This document shows, one piece after another, positions 30,514 through 39,469 of a stretch of DNA of 64,000 nt. A program made the translations under genes and the position numbers. Origin of the DNA: Thalassotalea crassostreae (GTDB lineage: Bacteria > Pseudomonadota > Gammaproteobacteria > Enterobacterales > Alteromonadaceae); assembly GCF_001831495.1 (NCBI RefSeq), contig NZ_CP017689.1:744001-808000 (forward strand), in the 5' to 3' direction. Within the stretch, counting starts at the first letter, position 1; every line of letters begins with the position of its first letter. The notes beneath the pieces are model-generated. The model saw only the letters and a list, made by a program, of their open reading frames with translations, was not told the origin of the DNA and did not search any database.

Positions 30514-31335
30514 CTACTTTTTTGAGTCTTGTTCAGGCGGGTTATCAGTTAGATAATTTGCCACATTAACGTAATCGACCAAACTCAAATTTTCCGGCCT
30601 TAAGGTAGGATCGATACCAAGCTGTTGCAATTGCTCTGCGCTTATTAGCTTTTTGAAGCTGTTGCGCACAGTTTTACGGCGTTGGTTAAAAGCAGTAGTC
30701 GTCACACGGTTAAGCCATGTAACATCTTTTGCAGGATGTTTAATTTCAGCGTGTGGAATTAAGCGAACAATAGCGCTATCGACTTTCGGTGGCGGTTGAA
30801 ACGCTTCAGGACCAATTTCCATAACCGGAATAACTTGGCAAAAATATTGGCTCATAATTGATAAACGGCCATAGGTTTTGCTATCAGGACCCGCTGCCAT
30901 TCGGTTTACCACCTCTTTTTGCAACATAAAGTGCATATCTTTCACTTTGTCTTTAAATGACAGTAAATGAAATATTAGCGGTGTTGAAATGTTGTACGGC
31001 AAGTTGCCAAATATGCGCAAAGGCTTATCGTTTGCGATACTGGCAAAATCAAATTTCAGCGCGTCAGTTTCATAAATAGTAAGGTTTTTCGCGATAAATG
31101 GATGATGACGTAAACGGTGCGCTAAATCTCTATCAAGTTCGACAACAGATATATCACCAGCTCTTTCAATTACTGGCTCAGTTAAGGCACCTAAACCAGG
31201 ACCAATCTCAACTAAGTTTTCACCTGAACTTGGATCTATAGCATCGACAATTCTGCTAATAACAGCATCGTCATGTAGGAAGTTTTGACCAAAGCGCTTT
31301 TTCGCTTGATGGCCTAAATGACTTTTGTTGCTCAT
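30514..31335 (-). CDS. rsmA: 16S rRNA dimethyladenosine transferase
   Basis: 273 residues, normal length. [21 protein letters not shown] and the catalytic NLPYN motif ([12 protein letters not shown]) identify KsgA/RsmA, which dimethylates two adjacent adenines near the 3' end of 16S rRNA during 30S maturation. The start overlaps the pdxA stop by 4 bp. Confidence 0.97.
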   Translation of the reverse strand: MSNKSHLGHQAKKRFGQNFLHDDAVISRIVDAIDPSSGENLVEIGPGLGALTEPVIERAGDISVVELDRDLAHRLRHHPFIAKNLTIYETDALKFDFASIANDKPLRIFGNLPYNISTPLIFHLLSFKDKVKDMHFMLQKEVVNRMAAGPDSKTYGRLSIMSQYFCQVIPVMEIGPEAFQPPPKVDSAIVRLIPHAEIKHPAKDVTWLNRVTTTAFNQRRKTVRNSFKKLISAEQLQQLGIDPTLRPENLSLVDYVNVANYLTDNPPEQDSKK

Positions 31336-32315
31336 TGTTGACTATTCACCATTTCAATTGCTGCTGTTAATGCAGATTTAAAACTACCTGTGTCTGCTTT
31401 TGTAGTACCTGCCAAATCAACCGCAGTACCATGATCGACGGATGTTCTGATAAACGGTAAGCCAAGAGTGATATTCACAGAGTTACCAAAACCTTTGTAT
31501 TTTAATACCGGTAAACCTTGATCGTGATACATGGCTAAAACTGCATCAGCTTCGTCTAAATATTTTTTCTGAAAGATCGTATCTGCTGGTAGTGGCCCAA
31601 CTAAATTCATGCCCTCGGCACGCAAAGATTCTAACGCTGGAGAGATTGTTTCAATCTCTTCGCGCCCCAAGTGGCCATCTTCACCTGCATGTGGATTTAA
31701 GCCACAAACGTAAATTTTAGGCTCTTTAATGCCAAATTTTTCTTTCAGATCTTTATCAAGTATACGAGTGATTTTTTGAATACGATCAAAGGTTATCGCT
31801 TTTGAAACATAGGCAAGGGGGATATGAGTGGTCATTAAAGACACTCGTAAACCTTCCGTTGCTAACATCATTACCACATCAGCACAGTTTGCTTGTTGAG
31901 CAAAGTATTCCGTGTGACCACTAAATGGAATGCCCGCTTGATTGATTAAACCTTTATGCACTGGACCTGTAACTACAGCCTTAAATTCGCCATTCATATT
32001 GCCTTCACAAGCAACACGCAAAGTTTCAACCACATAAGCACCATTGTTAGCATTTAATACTCCCGCCTCACACTCATCAGCCATTTGTACCGGTTTTACA
32101 AATAAAGTGCCAGCCTTATGAGCTTCAGCTTTAGTGCTAGGATCATAAGTTTTAATATCCAAAGGAAGATTTAGCATTGATGCTCTTTCTGTTAGCAATT
32201 GAGGATCGGCCACAGCAATAATTTGCACTGGCCAATCTTGTTGAGCAAGCTGAATTAATATATCAGGACCTACACTCGCCGGCTCTCCAGGAGTAACCGC
32301 GATCTTATTGATCAT
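31332..32315 (-). CDS. pdxA: 4-hydroxythreonine-4-phosphate dehydrogenase
   Basis: 327 residues, normal length. The enzyme acts in pyridoxal phosphate synthesis. Family motifs include [12 protein letters not shown] at the N-terminus, [20 protein letters not shown], the metal-binding [16 protein letters not shown] and [14 protein letters not shown]. It overlaps surA by 4 bp at its start and rsmA by 4 bp at its end, so all three are coupled. Confidence 0.97.
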   Translation of the reverse strand: MINKIAVTPGEPASVGPDILIQLAQQDWPVQIIAVADPQLLTERASMLNLPLDIKTYDPSTKAEAHKAGTLFVKPVQMADECEAGVLNANNGAYVVETLRVACEGNMNGEFKAVVTGPVHKGLINQAGIPFSGHTEYFAQQANCADVVMMLATEGLRVSLMTTHIPLAYVSKAITFDRIQKITRILDKDLKEKFGIKEPKIYVCGLNPHAGEDGHLGREEIETISPALESLRAEGMNLVGPLPADTIFQKKYLDEADAVLAMYHDQGLPVLKYKGFGNSVNITLGLPFIRTSVDHGTAVDLAGTTKADTGSFKSALTAAIEMVNSQQ

Positions 32316-33610
32316 TCGTCTTCACCGTCGAAAATTTCAATATGAGCTTCATCACGTTTTTCTTTCAACCAACGAATTACTTCAACGCCATACTTACGTT
32401 GAAATAAAATATTATATGCACGGTTTGAATCATTTTGTTTGGTAGCATCCATTACTCGGCGACCCGTTAATTGAACTAAATGCCAACCAAACGATGAACG
32501 AAACGGTGCAGCATATTCATCCACCTCTAAACTTTCGATTACAGCTTTAAATTTCGGATCATAACCGCTAGGGTCAGCCCAACCAAGATCACCACCTCGT
32601 GATGCTGTAGGACCTTCTGAGTGTTCTCGAGCTAAAGTATCAAAATCAGCCTCACCAGCTTTGATTTGTACTAAGAAATCTTTAAGAATGCTCTCAGCTT
32701 TCTCTTCCGATAATATAATTGAAGGTTCAATTAAAATATGACGAGATTTAAGCTCAGTTACTTCTACTTTTTTCTTACCGCGAATTTTCATTATCTTGAT
32801 AATGTTAAAGCCCAAACCTGTACGGATAGGTCCAAAAACTTCTCCTTCATCTTTACCTTCAACCAATTCTGCAAATAATGTCGGCATTTCATTGATGCCT
32901 CTCCAACCGATATCACCCCCTTCAAGTGCAGATGGTGCACCTGATGATGCAATCGCGATCTTTTTAAAGTCACTACCGTTGTTTAATAAATCGATAACTT
33001 TATCAGCACGCGTTTTAGCATCGTTTAAATCATCTTGAGTAGGTTCGTCTGGGAAAGCAATTAAGATATGACCAATATTGTATTCAACATCGGTATTGGT
33101 TTGTTGAACCATTAATTTAACTAAGTTATCAACTTCTTGAGGGGTAATATTGACTCGACGACGTACGTTAGCTTGAGTTACTTCATTAGCAATCATTTCT
33201 TTGCGTATACCTTCGCGATAGGTTTCCCAATTAATTCCTTCATTAATTACTTTTTGTCTAAAAGCGTCGTAAGTCATGCCTCCATTGTCTCTAGCAAGAG
33301 AGGTAATTGCTTGATCTAATTGAGGATCACCAATTTGTACCCCCATACGCTCGCCAAGTTGGATAAGGATACTGTCGCTTATTAGCTTGTCTACGGCTTG
33401 TGTTCTTAATGCTTTATCTGAAGGTAAGCTTTGTTTCTCTCTAATAGCTTGTTGCTTTACAGATTGAACAAGATCATTGATTTCTGACTCTAAAACCACG
33501 CCTTCATTAACGATTGCTGCAACGCGGTCAAGTTCAACTTCTTTTGCTGTTGCTGCGGTATATATGCTTAGCCCTGAAATAAGAATGGCTAGTTTAATTA
33601 TTGTTTTCAT
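32312..33610 (-). CDS. surA: Periplasmic chaperone/peptidyl-prolyl isomerase SurA
   Basis: 432 residues. A signal peptide (about 1-22) is followed by the SurA N-terminal chaperone domain and two parvulin domains (about 172-274 and 284-385, each with the RHILI or GHILI start and GGDIGW/GGDLGW segments). A short C-terminal helix completes the chaperone module. SurA escorts outer-membrane proteins, including LptD, across the periplasm. The lptD gene lies 34 bp upstream in the same unit. Confidence 0.96.
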   Translation of the reverse strand: MKTIIKLAILISGLSIYTAATAKEVELDRVAAIVNEGVVLESEINDLVQSVKQQAIREKQSLPSDKALRTQAVDKLISDSILIQLGERMGVQIGDPQLDQAITSLARDNGGMTYDAFRQKVINEGINWETYREGIRKEMIANEVTQANVRRRVNITPQEVDNLVKLMVQQTNTDVEYNIGHILIAFPDEPTQDDLNDAKTRADKVIDLLNNGSDFKKIAIASSGAPSALEGGDIGWRGINEMPTLFAELVEGKDEGEVFGPIRTGLGFNIIKIMKIRGKKKVEVTELKSRHILIEPSIILSEEKAESILKDFLVQIKAGEADFDTLAREHSEGPTASRGGDLGWADPSGYDPKFKAVIESLEVDEYAAPFRSSFGWHLVQLTGRRVMDATKQNDSNRAYNILFQRKYGVEVIRWLKEKRDEAHIEIFDGEDE

Positions 33611-33644
33611 TGATAAAAATCTTTGGTTACTACTTTGAGTTTGG

Positions 33645-35927
33645 TTAATTACTTAGAAAATATGGACGTTTATATCCGAATATGCCTGATTCTAACATAT
33701 CATCAACGCCAAGTGGTCTTTGATTTCCGCCTAATCCTTTAAGAACAAACTGTATCATAAATCCACTATCAAATTCGTCTCTATCTTGATTAATAAAATC
33801 TTGATCATCTAGGTTGGTATTTATATTACGATGGTAAGCTACACGAACCGCCCAACAACAACTTTCATACTGCACACCTGCATAACTTTCTAATGATCGT
33901 TTATTGACTAAATCTTGTGTTACATGCCCAACAAACTGCCAATCTTTATTGATTGGCATGCTACCAAGAGCAGATACTTGTTCAATTGAAACGCCAGATA
34001 AATTACTAATATAACGATGACTAATTTGAAATATATTTCGTTCATCATGTCTATAATCGAGACTTATTTGCGACTTCTCCGTTGTATTCGTATCGGTATT
34101 ATATTGCACATCGGTTTGTAACTGCCAACGCTTGGCTAATTGAATAAATAAATCTCCTGCAAGTGATGATTCATCTTCTCGATTACCGTCTTCATCAAAG
34201 GTGATATTACTATGATTAAGATAAAAGATACGACCCACGCTAAAGCGGAAAAGTTCCTCATTTGCCTTATTTAAGATCCGAGTTGTTGCACCAATGGATA
34301 CTTGATTTGCTTCAGCTATACGGTCAACACCAGAAAAGCGTCGATCTCTAAACAGACCATCAAAATCGTCTTGTAAAGTTGACGTATCGTAAATGAAAAT
34401 ATCATCTTGATCTTTTTCAGGGACATAAAGATATTGAATTTGTGGTTCGAAGGTTTGAGTCATATCCTCAACAAACAACGATGTATCTCGATCAAAGTTA
34501 AGCCCGGTATGAATGCGAACCTTAGGTAAAGTTCTCGTTACATCTTCCTCTAGTGGTAAAAAAGTTGATGCAAGTTCAATATTATCCTGCTGATATACGG
34601 TGTGCATTACTCTAAAGTCTGAGTTAATAAACCAACCAGGGTGAGAGTATGGAATGTTGATACCAAGTTCGCCATGAAATCTATCGGCAGTTGGCAAGTC
34701 TTCATTTTTACTTTCAAAGTGTGAGTACTCACCATAACTGACTAAGGTTGATTGTAAGAAACCAAGTGGGTAGTAACTTTCAAATTCCAGCTGTGGAATC
34801 GTTTTGTAACTCTCTTGATTATCACCGAGTACTTTGAAATCTTGCAGTTTAACAACACTGTGCCAATAATCACTGTAATAACCTAGCTCACCAATTCGCC
34901 ACAAATACGCATCTGATTTACTAAACTGGTCGCTACCAATATCAACTAAGTAATTGTCATCACTCAGATCGCTGTAGTCCATATAGATTCGGTAGTTGTC
35001 TGAAAACGTACCACCATGTTGAAAGCGAGTGAGGTAACGGGCATCATCGTTGTTAATGAGCTCATTATCTTTTTCAAGATATTCAATATCTATCTGACCA
35101 TTTTGTTGGCCACTTAAATAACGAAACTCAGTTTTTAACTGGGTACCTCGCTTAGACATATGATATGGCGTAATGGTGGCATCCATATTTTCGGCTATAT
35201 TCCAGTAAAATGGCAAACCTAACTCAAAGCCAGAATTATTTGATGTTGCTATTTGTGGATAAAGAAAACCGGTTTTACGTTTATCGGATAATGGGAAATT
35301 AAAATAGGGTAAATAAAATATTGGAACATCTTTGACGCGAAATACCGTATTCCACGCTTCGCCTTCTTCATCTTCAGTTGAAAGGTTTATTTCACTCGCC
35401 GAAATTTGCCAGTCAGGCACTTCTTGTGTACAAGATGTGAAACTTGAACCTTTCAATTGCACACCTTGTTCATTAAGTTGTAACTTGTCTGCTGCGCCTC
35501 TGCCCGGTGCTTCATTTAAGCGGTACTTTGAATTTTCCATTACCACAAATTTTTCATTTGAACTGGCCTGCAAACTATCTGCAGTAACGGTCATAGTGCT
35601 ATCTTGAAAGGTGGTTTTTCCTGAAGATGTGATCTCACCCTTAATGCGGTTTACTTCAATTTGTTCAGCTTGGATTTTTTTATCTTCCGCTGCCAGCACT
35701 ACACCACCGGTAAAATGAGTAATTTCGTTTTTATCGACAAAAGACTTTTTCGACTGGATCATGATGCTTTGATCCGGCAAAACTTGCGGATCAATGAGCT
35801 GAATTTGAACAGGCGGAACGATCGCACATTCACTACTAAATGGCGTTTCCATCGTCTGTGTTTCAGCTTGGACCATAGATGACGATCCAAGTATACTAAT
35901 TAAAATGATGCTACGTGAAAATGGCAT
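33645..35927 (-). CDS. lptD: LPS-assembly outer-membrane protein LptD
   Basis: 760 residues, near the typical 780. A signal peptide (about 1-21) is followed by the OstA-type beta-jellyroll (about 45-160) and the large C-terminal barrel domain. Cysteines occur at Cys34, in TSCTQEVPDW and as a CC pair in ESCCWAVRVAYHR. This matches the two-plus-two arrangement that forms the essential disulfides in E. coli LptD. With LptE it inserts lipopolysaccharide into the outer leaflet. It is first in the unit with surA, and the 269-bp gap upstream likely holds divergent promoters with amgK. Confidence 0.95.
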   Translation of the reverse strand: MPFSRSIILISILGSSSMVQAETQTMETPFSSECAIVPPVQIQLIDPQVLPDQSIMIQSKKSFVDKNEITHFTGGVVLAAEDKKIQAEQIEVNRIKGEITSSGKTTFQDSTMTVTADSLQASSNEKFVVMENSKYRLNEAPGRGAADKLQLNEQGVQLKGSSFTSCTQEVPDWQISASEINLSTEDEEGEAWNTVFRVKDVPIFYLPYFNFPLSDKRKTGFLYPQIATSNNSGFELGLPFYWNIAENMDATITPYHMSKRGTQLKTEFRYLSGQQNGQIDIEYLEKDNELINNDDARYLTRFQHGGTFSDNYRIYMDYSDLSDDNYLVDIGSDQFSKSDAYLWRIGELGYYSDYWHSVVKLQDFKVLGDNQESYKTIPQLEFESYYPLGFLQSTLVSYGEYSHFESKNEDLPTADRFHGELGINIPYSHPGWFINSDFRVMHTVYQQDNIELASTFLPLEEDVTRTLPKVRIHTGLNFDRDTSLFVEDMTQTFEPQIQYLYVPEKDQDDIFIYDTSTLQDDFDGLFRDRRFSGVDRIAEANQVSIGATTRILNKANEELFRFSVGRIFYLNHSNITFDEDGNREDESSLAGDLFIQLAKRWQLQTDVQYNTDTNTTEKSQISLDYRHDERNIFQISHRYISNLSGVSIEQVSALGSMPINKDWQFVGHVTQDLVNKRSLESYAGVQYESCCWAVRVAYHRNINTNLDDQDFINQDRDEFDSGFMIQFVLKGLGGNQRPLGVDDMLESGIFGYKRPYFLSN

Positions 35928-36196
35928 GCATATTCCGATATCTAAAATGCTGCACAGTCAAATTGCTATTTGACTATTATGTTAATAATTATTGTTCTTA
36001 ATAGTGTAACACAGGGTTACAGTAAGTCATTGTTATAGACAATATTTAAAGTAAATAATTCAGTGCGTTATACTGTCGATAATACGAGCAACTATTTACA
36101 AGAAAATTAAATTACAATCGACATATAATATAGTATTTCTATTTCTTCTGCTATTTCGTTATAGTTGTTTTTTGCCTTTAAATTTCGGGTTTAATC

Positions 36197-37243
36197 TTGT
36201 CGTCAAACGTTAGATATCAACAGCTGCAGAACTGGTTAAAGTCAGTTTTTATTAATCAATCAATTTCCATTACGCCATTGACTGGCGATGCCGGCTTTCG
36301 AGTCTATTACCGACTGAGTTGTGATAACAGAACTTACATCGTTGTCGATGCGTCTCCAGACAAGCTCAATAATAATGCTTTTGTGAGCTTAACTAAGCAG
36401 TTTGAAGAGCAAGAAATTGTTGTGCCCGACATTATTCATTATCAGGAAGAGCAAGGTTTCATGGTGATTTCTGATTTGGGTGATATGCTTTTAAGCTCAA
36501 AGTTAACTGAACAGTCGGTGGCAAATTATTATCAAAAAGCGATTGATTTATTACCCCGTATTGCTCGAGTGCAAGGCAGCGAAAAGCATGTTCTACCAAT
36601 TTATGATGGTCCGTTTTTGCAAATGGAAATGGAAATATTTACCGATTGGTTGCTTGCTGAGCATATAGGTTTAGCTACTTCTGAGCAACAGAAGCAGAGC
36701 TTGCAACAATGCTTTTCGATTTTAGTAAGCAGTGCTTTAGAACAACCTGTCGTTACTGTTCATCGCGACTATCATAGTCGTAACATTATGTTGGATAAAC
36801 AACAAAACCTTGCCGTGATTGATTACCAAGATGCGGTAAAAGGTCCATTTACTTATGACTTAGTGTCTTTACTTCGAGATTGTTACGTGAAATGGGATGA
36901 CCGTATTATTAATCCATTGGTCAGTGATTACTTTTACTCACACGCTCAAAAAATTGCACCCCAATCTTCGCTAAAAGACTTTCAACGCTGGTTTGATTTA
37001 ATGGGGTTGCAGCGACATATTAAAGCCAGCGGGATTTTCGCACGCTTGTACCATCGTGATGGAAAACCGGGTTATTTGAAAGATATTCCGTTAACTTTAT
37101 CCTATATTGTCGATGTTGCAGCAAACTACTCTGAGCTGCATTTCTTATCAGACTTTGTTGCCAACACCGTATTGCCAGCTTTAAAAAGCTTAGAACAAGA
37201 AAAAGAACAAGAAAACCAACAAGAACAACTAGGAAGTAGCTAA
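36197..37243 (+). CDS. amgK: N-acetylmuramate/N-acetylglucosamine anomeric kinase
   Basis: 348 residues of the aminoglycoside-phosphotransferase fold. The catalytic Brenner motif is HRDYHSRNIM and the metal-binding motif is VIDYQDAVKGP. AmgK phosphorylates MurNAc/GlcNAc at C1, the first step of the peptidoglycan-recycling shortcut. The next gene, overlapping by 1 nt (TAATG), encodes the matching uridylyltransferase MurU. The predicted start is TTG at 36197. The C-terminus ends in a Glu/Gln-rich low-complexity tail. Confidence 0.88.
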   Translation: MSSNVRYQQLQNWLKSVFINQSISITPLTGDAGFRVYYRLSCDNRTYIVVDASPDKLNNNAFVSLTKQFEEQEIVVPDIIHYQEEQGFMVISDLGDMLLSSKLTEQSVANYYQKAIDLLPRIARVQGSEKHVLPIYDGPFLQMEMEIFTDWLLAEHIGLATSEQQKQSLQQCFSILVSSALEQPVVTVHRDYHSRNIMLDKQQNLAVIDYQDAVKGPFTYDLVSLLRDCYVKWDDRIINPLVSDYFYSHAQKIAPQSSLKDFQRWFDLMGLQRHIKASGIFARLYHRDGKPGYLKDIPLTLSYIVDVAANYSELHFLSDFVANTVLPALKSLEQEKEQENQQEQLGSS

Positions 37244-37929
37244 TGAAAGCTATGATATTAGCGGCAGGACGTGGCGAGAGAATGAAGCCATTAACTGACA
37301 ATTGCCCTAAACCTTTGCTAAAAGTTGCCGGTGTCGCACTGATTGAGCACCATTTAAATAATTTAAAAGCAGCTGGCATAACCGACATCGTCATTAATAT
37401 TGCTTGGCTCGGTGAACAAATAGAAAGCTATTTTAGAGATGGCGCTGAATTTGGTGTACAAATTCAATATTCTAATGAACGCGATAACGCTTTGGAAACC
37501 GCTGGCGGCATCGTTAATGCCTTGCCATTGTTAGGGGAGCAACCTTTTATCATTGTAAATGGCGATATTTACTGTGATTACGACTTTAGCCAGTTACAAC
37601 AAATTGAACCCCCTGGATTAGCGCACCTAGTAATGGTTGAGAACCCTGAGCACAACTTAAAAGGTGACTTTGTTGTCGCTGATGGTCTGTTAAATGTTAG
37701 CGATGAAGATGTAATCAAATATACCTATTCAGGTATTGGATTGTATGATCCCAAGTTATTTGCAGGTCTGAGTGTTGAAAAATTGCCGCTTGCCCCAATT
37801 TTAATTAGAGCAATGGCGACAAATAGTATATCCGGCAGCATTCATTATGGGATCTGGAGTGACGTAGGTACGCCGGAACGATTGCAAATTATAAACCAAT
37901 TTGCCAATCAATTATTAAATGAGAAATGA
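37243..37929 (+). CDS. murU: N-acetylmuramate alpha-1-phosphate uridylyltransferase
   Basis: 228 residues. MKAMILAAGRGERMKPLTD is the nucleotide-binding signature of sugar-nucleotidyltransferases, with PKPLLKVAG close behind. MurU makes UDP-MurNAc from MurNAc-1-phosphate and bypasses de novo synthesis, which makes such organisms less sensitive to fosfomycin. Coupling to amgK supports MurU over a generic nucleotidyltransferase. Confidence 0.9.
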   Translation: MKAMILAAGRGERMKPLTDNCPKPLLKVAGVALIEHHLNNLKAAGITDIVINIAWLGEQIESYFRDGAEFGVQIQYSNERDNALETAGGIVNALPLLGEQPFIIVNGDIYCDYDFSQLQQIEPPGLAHLVMVENPEHNLKGDFVVADGLLNVSDEDVIKYTYSGIGLYDPKLFAGLSVEKLPLAPILIRAMATNSISGSIHYGIWSDVGTPERLQIINQFANQLLNEK

Positions 37930-37945
37930 GAAAAGAGAAAAGTAG

Positions 37946-38737
37946 ATGCGAATTTGGGGTAAGGTTTTTGGTTTCCTTTTAGGCTTTATGGCAGGCCGTA
38001 TTTTGGGCGCGATATTTGGCTTATGGCTTGGTCACAAATTCGATAAAGGTCTAGGGTTTGATTTTAATTCATTTAATAATGAGAATGAAAACGATAGGCA
38101 AAAAATTTACCTACAGTCGACGTTTTCGATTATGGGAAACATTAGTAAAGCCAGTGGCCGAGTCAGTGAAGATGAAATCGCCTTTGCCAAAGGTGCGATG
38201 AAGCGCTGGGGTTTAAATCAACAAGCAATGCAAGAAGCGCAATTGGCATTTAGCCAAGGCAAGCAAGAGTCATTCGATTTAGGCCAACAATTACGACAGC
38301 TAAAAACAGCATGTTTTGGTCGCCACGATCTATTACAAATGTTTATAGAAATTCAAATCCAAGCAGCCTTTGCCGATGGTGAATTGCACCCGAATGAGCG
38401 AACTATTTTACATAAAATTGCTAGGTCATTAGGTATATCAGGTAAAGAGTTGGATATGTTGCTTGATCGTATTGTTGCCGGTGAGAAGTTTCATCAAGGC
38501 GGACAAGCTCAATCACCGCAACAAGCGAAAGCGCAATTGGCCAACGCCTATAAAGTACTTGGCGTTACTGCGAATACTGAAGCACGAGATGTAAAGCGAG
38601 CGTATCGTAAATTAATGGCACAACATCATCCTGATAAACTTGTCGCGAAAGGCTTACCACCAGAGTTAATGGAAGATGCTAAGCAAAAAGCGCAAGACAT
38701 TCAGGCGGCATATGAATTGGTAACTGCGCAAAAATAG
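37946..38737 (+). CDS. djlA: DnaJ-like co-chaperone DjlA
   Basis: 263 residues. A Gly-rich N-terminal membrane segment (about 7-30, with dimer-type GxxxG spacing) precedes a TerB-like helical domain (about 50-180) and a C-terminal J domain with the HPD motif in AQHHPDKLV. DjlA is an inner-membrane partner of DnaK. It lies 16 bp after murU, as in many gammaproteobacteria. Confidence 0.95.
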   Translation: MRIWGKVFGFLLGFMAGRILGAIFGLWLGHKFDKGLGFDFNSFNNENENDRQKIYLQSTFSIMGNISKASGRVSEDEIAFAKGAMKRWGLNQQAMQEAQLAFSQGKQESFDLGQQLRQLKTACFGRHDLLQMFIEIQIQAAFADGELHPNERTILHKIARSLGISGKELDMLLDRIVAGEKFHQGGQAQSPQQAKAQLANAYKVLGVTANTEARDVKRAYRKLMAQHHPDKLVAKGLPPELMEDAKQKAQDIQAAYELVTAQK

Positions 38738-38766
38738 CTATCAGTTGTGATTGATATTTATCAAGG

Positions 38767-39435
38767 CTAGCTAAACGGACATTGGGCTTCAAACTGTATT
38801 TTTTCACCACTTCGCGGATGATGTAGTGCATAATATTTGGAATGCAGTTGTAAGCGTTTACTAAGCTCTAGCGCCTTACCTGACGAGTAAAGTCTATCAC
38901 CCAATATGGGATGCCCGATAGCAAGCATGTGCACTCTTAATTGATGAGAACGGCCTGTAATGGGTTTAAGTTCAACTAATGAGCTGTGCTGATCTTTTGA
39001 TAGAACTTTATAATGCGTCAACGCTTTCTTACCCGCCTCGAAACACACCTTTTGCTTTGGTCTATTCGGGTAATCATTAATCAACGGAAAATCGATTGTG
39101 CCCGTTGATTGCTGCAAATGACCATAGACACGAGCAATATATACCTTTTTTGTCAGTCTTTGTTCAAACTGCTTGCTTATGGCGACATGGCTTGCTTTAT
39201 TGAGAGCCATAATAATGATCCCCGACGTAGCCATATCAAGGCGGTGCACAATGGTTGCAGTAGGAAGGACTCTTTTAACTCGATTTTCTAAGCAGTCTTG
39301 ATGTTCAACTAAGCGGCCTTCAACGGTCAGCATGCCACTAGGTTTATTGAGCACAACAAGATCCTCATCACGATAAATAATATCTAAATAAGGATCCATT
39401 GGAGGTTGGTAAATAAACTTAGGATTCGCTGCCAT
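38767..39435 (-). CDS. rluA: RNA pseudouridine synthase RluA
   Basis: 222 residues. The catalytic Asp lies in HRLDMATSGI, and the tail region GRSHQLRVHMLAIGHPILGD is typical. RluA modifies U746 of 23S rRNA and U32 of some tRNAs. The length and its place after rapA distinguish it from RluC/RluD. It converges with djlA. Confidence 0.93.
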   Translation of the reverse strand: MAANPKFIYQPPMDPYLDIIYRDEDLVVLNKPSGMLTVEGRLVEHQDCLENRVKRVLPTATIVHRLDMATSGIIIMALNKASHVAISKQFEQRLTKKVYIARVYGHLQQSTGTIDFPLINDYPNRPKQKVCFEAGKKALTHYKVLSKDQHSSLVELKPITGRSHQLRVHMLAIGHPILGDRLYSSGKALELSKRLQLHSKYYALHHPRSGEKIQFEAQCPFS

Positions 39436-39469
39436 TGGCTAGTTAAGTTGTTCGTTATCGTTATTAACG

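Noticed and set aside
37020..37394. 124-codon frame antisense to amgK and murU.
   Set aside because: Spans the junction of two well-supported genes on the other strand; no homology-like features.
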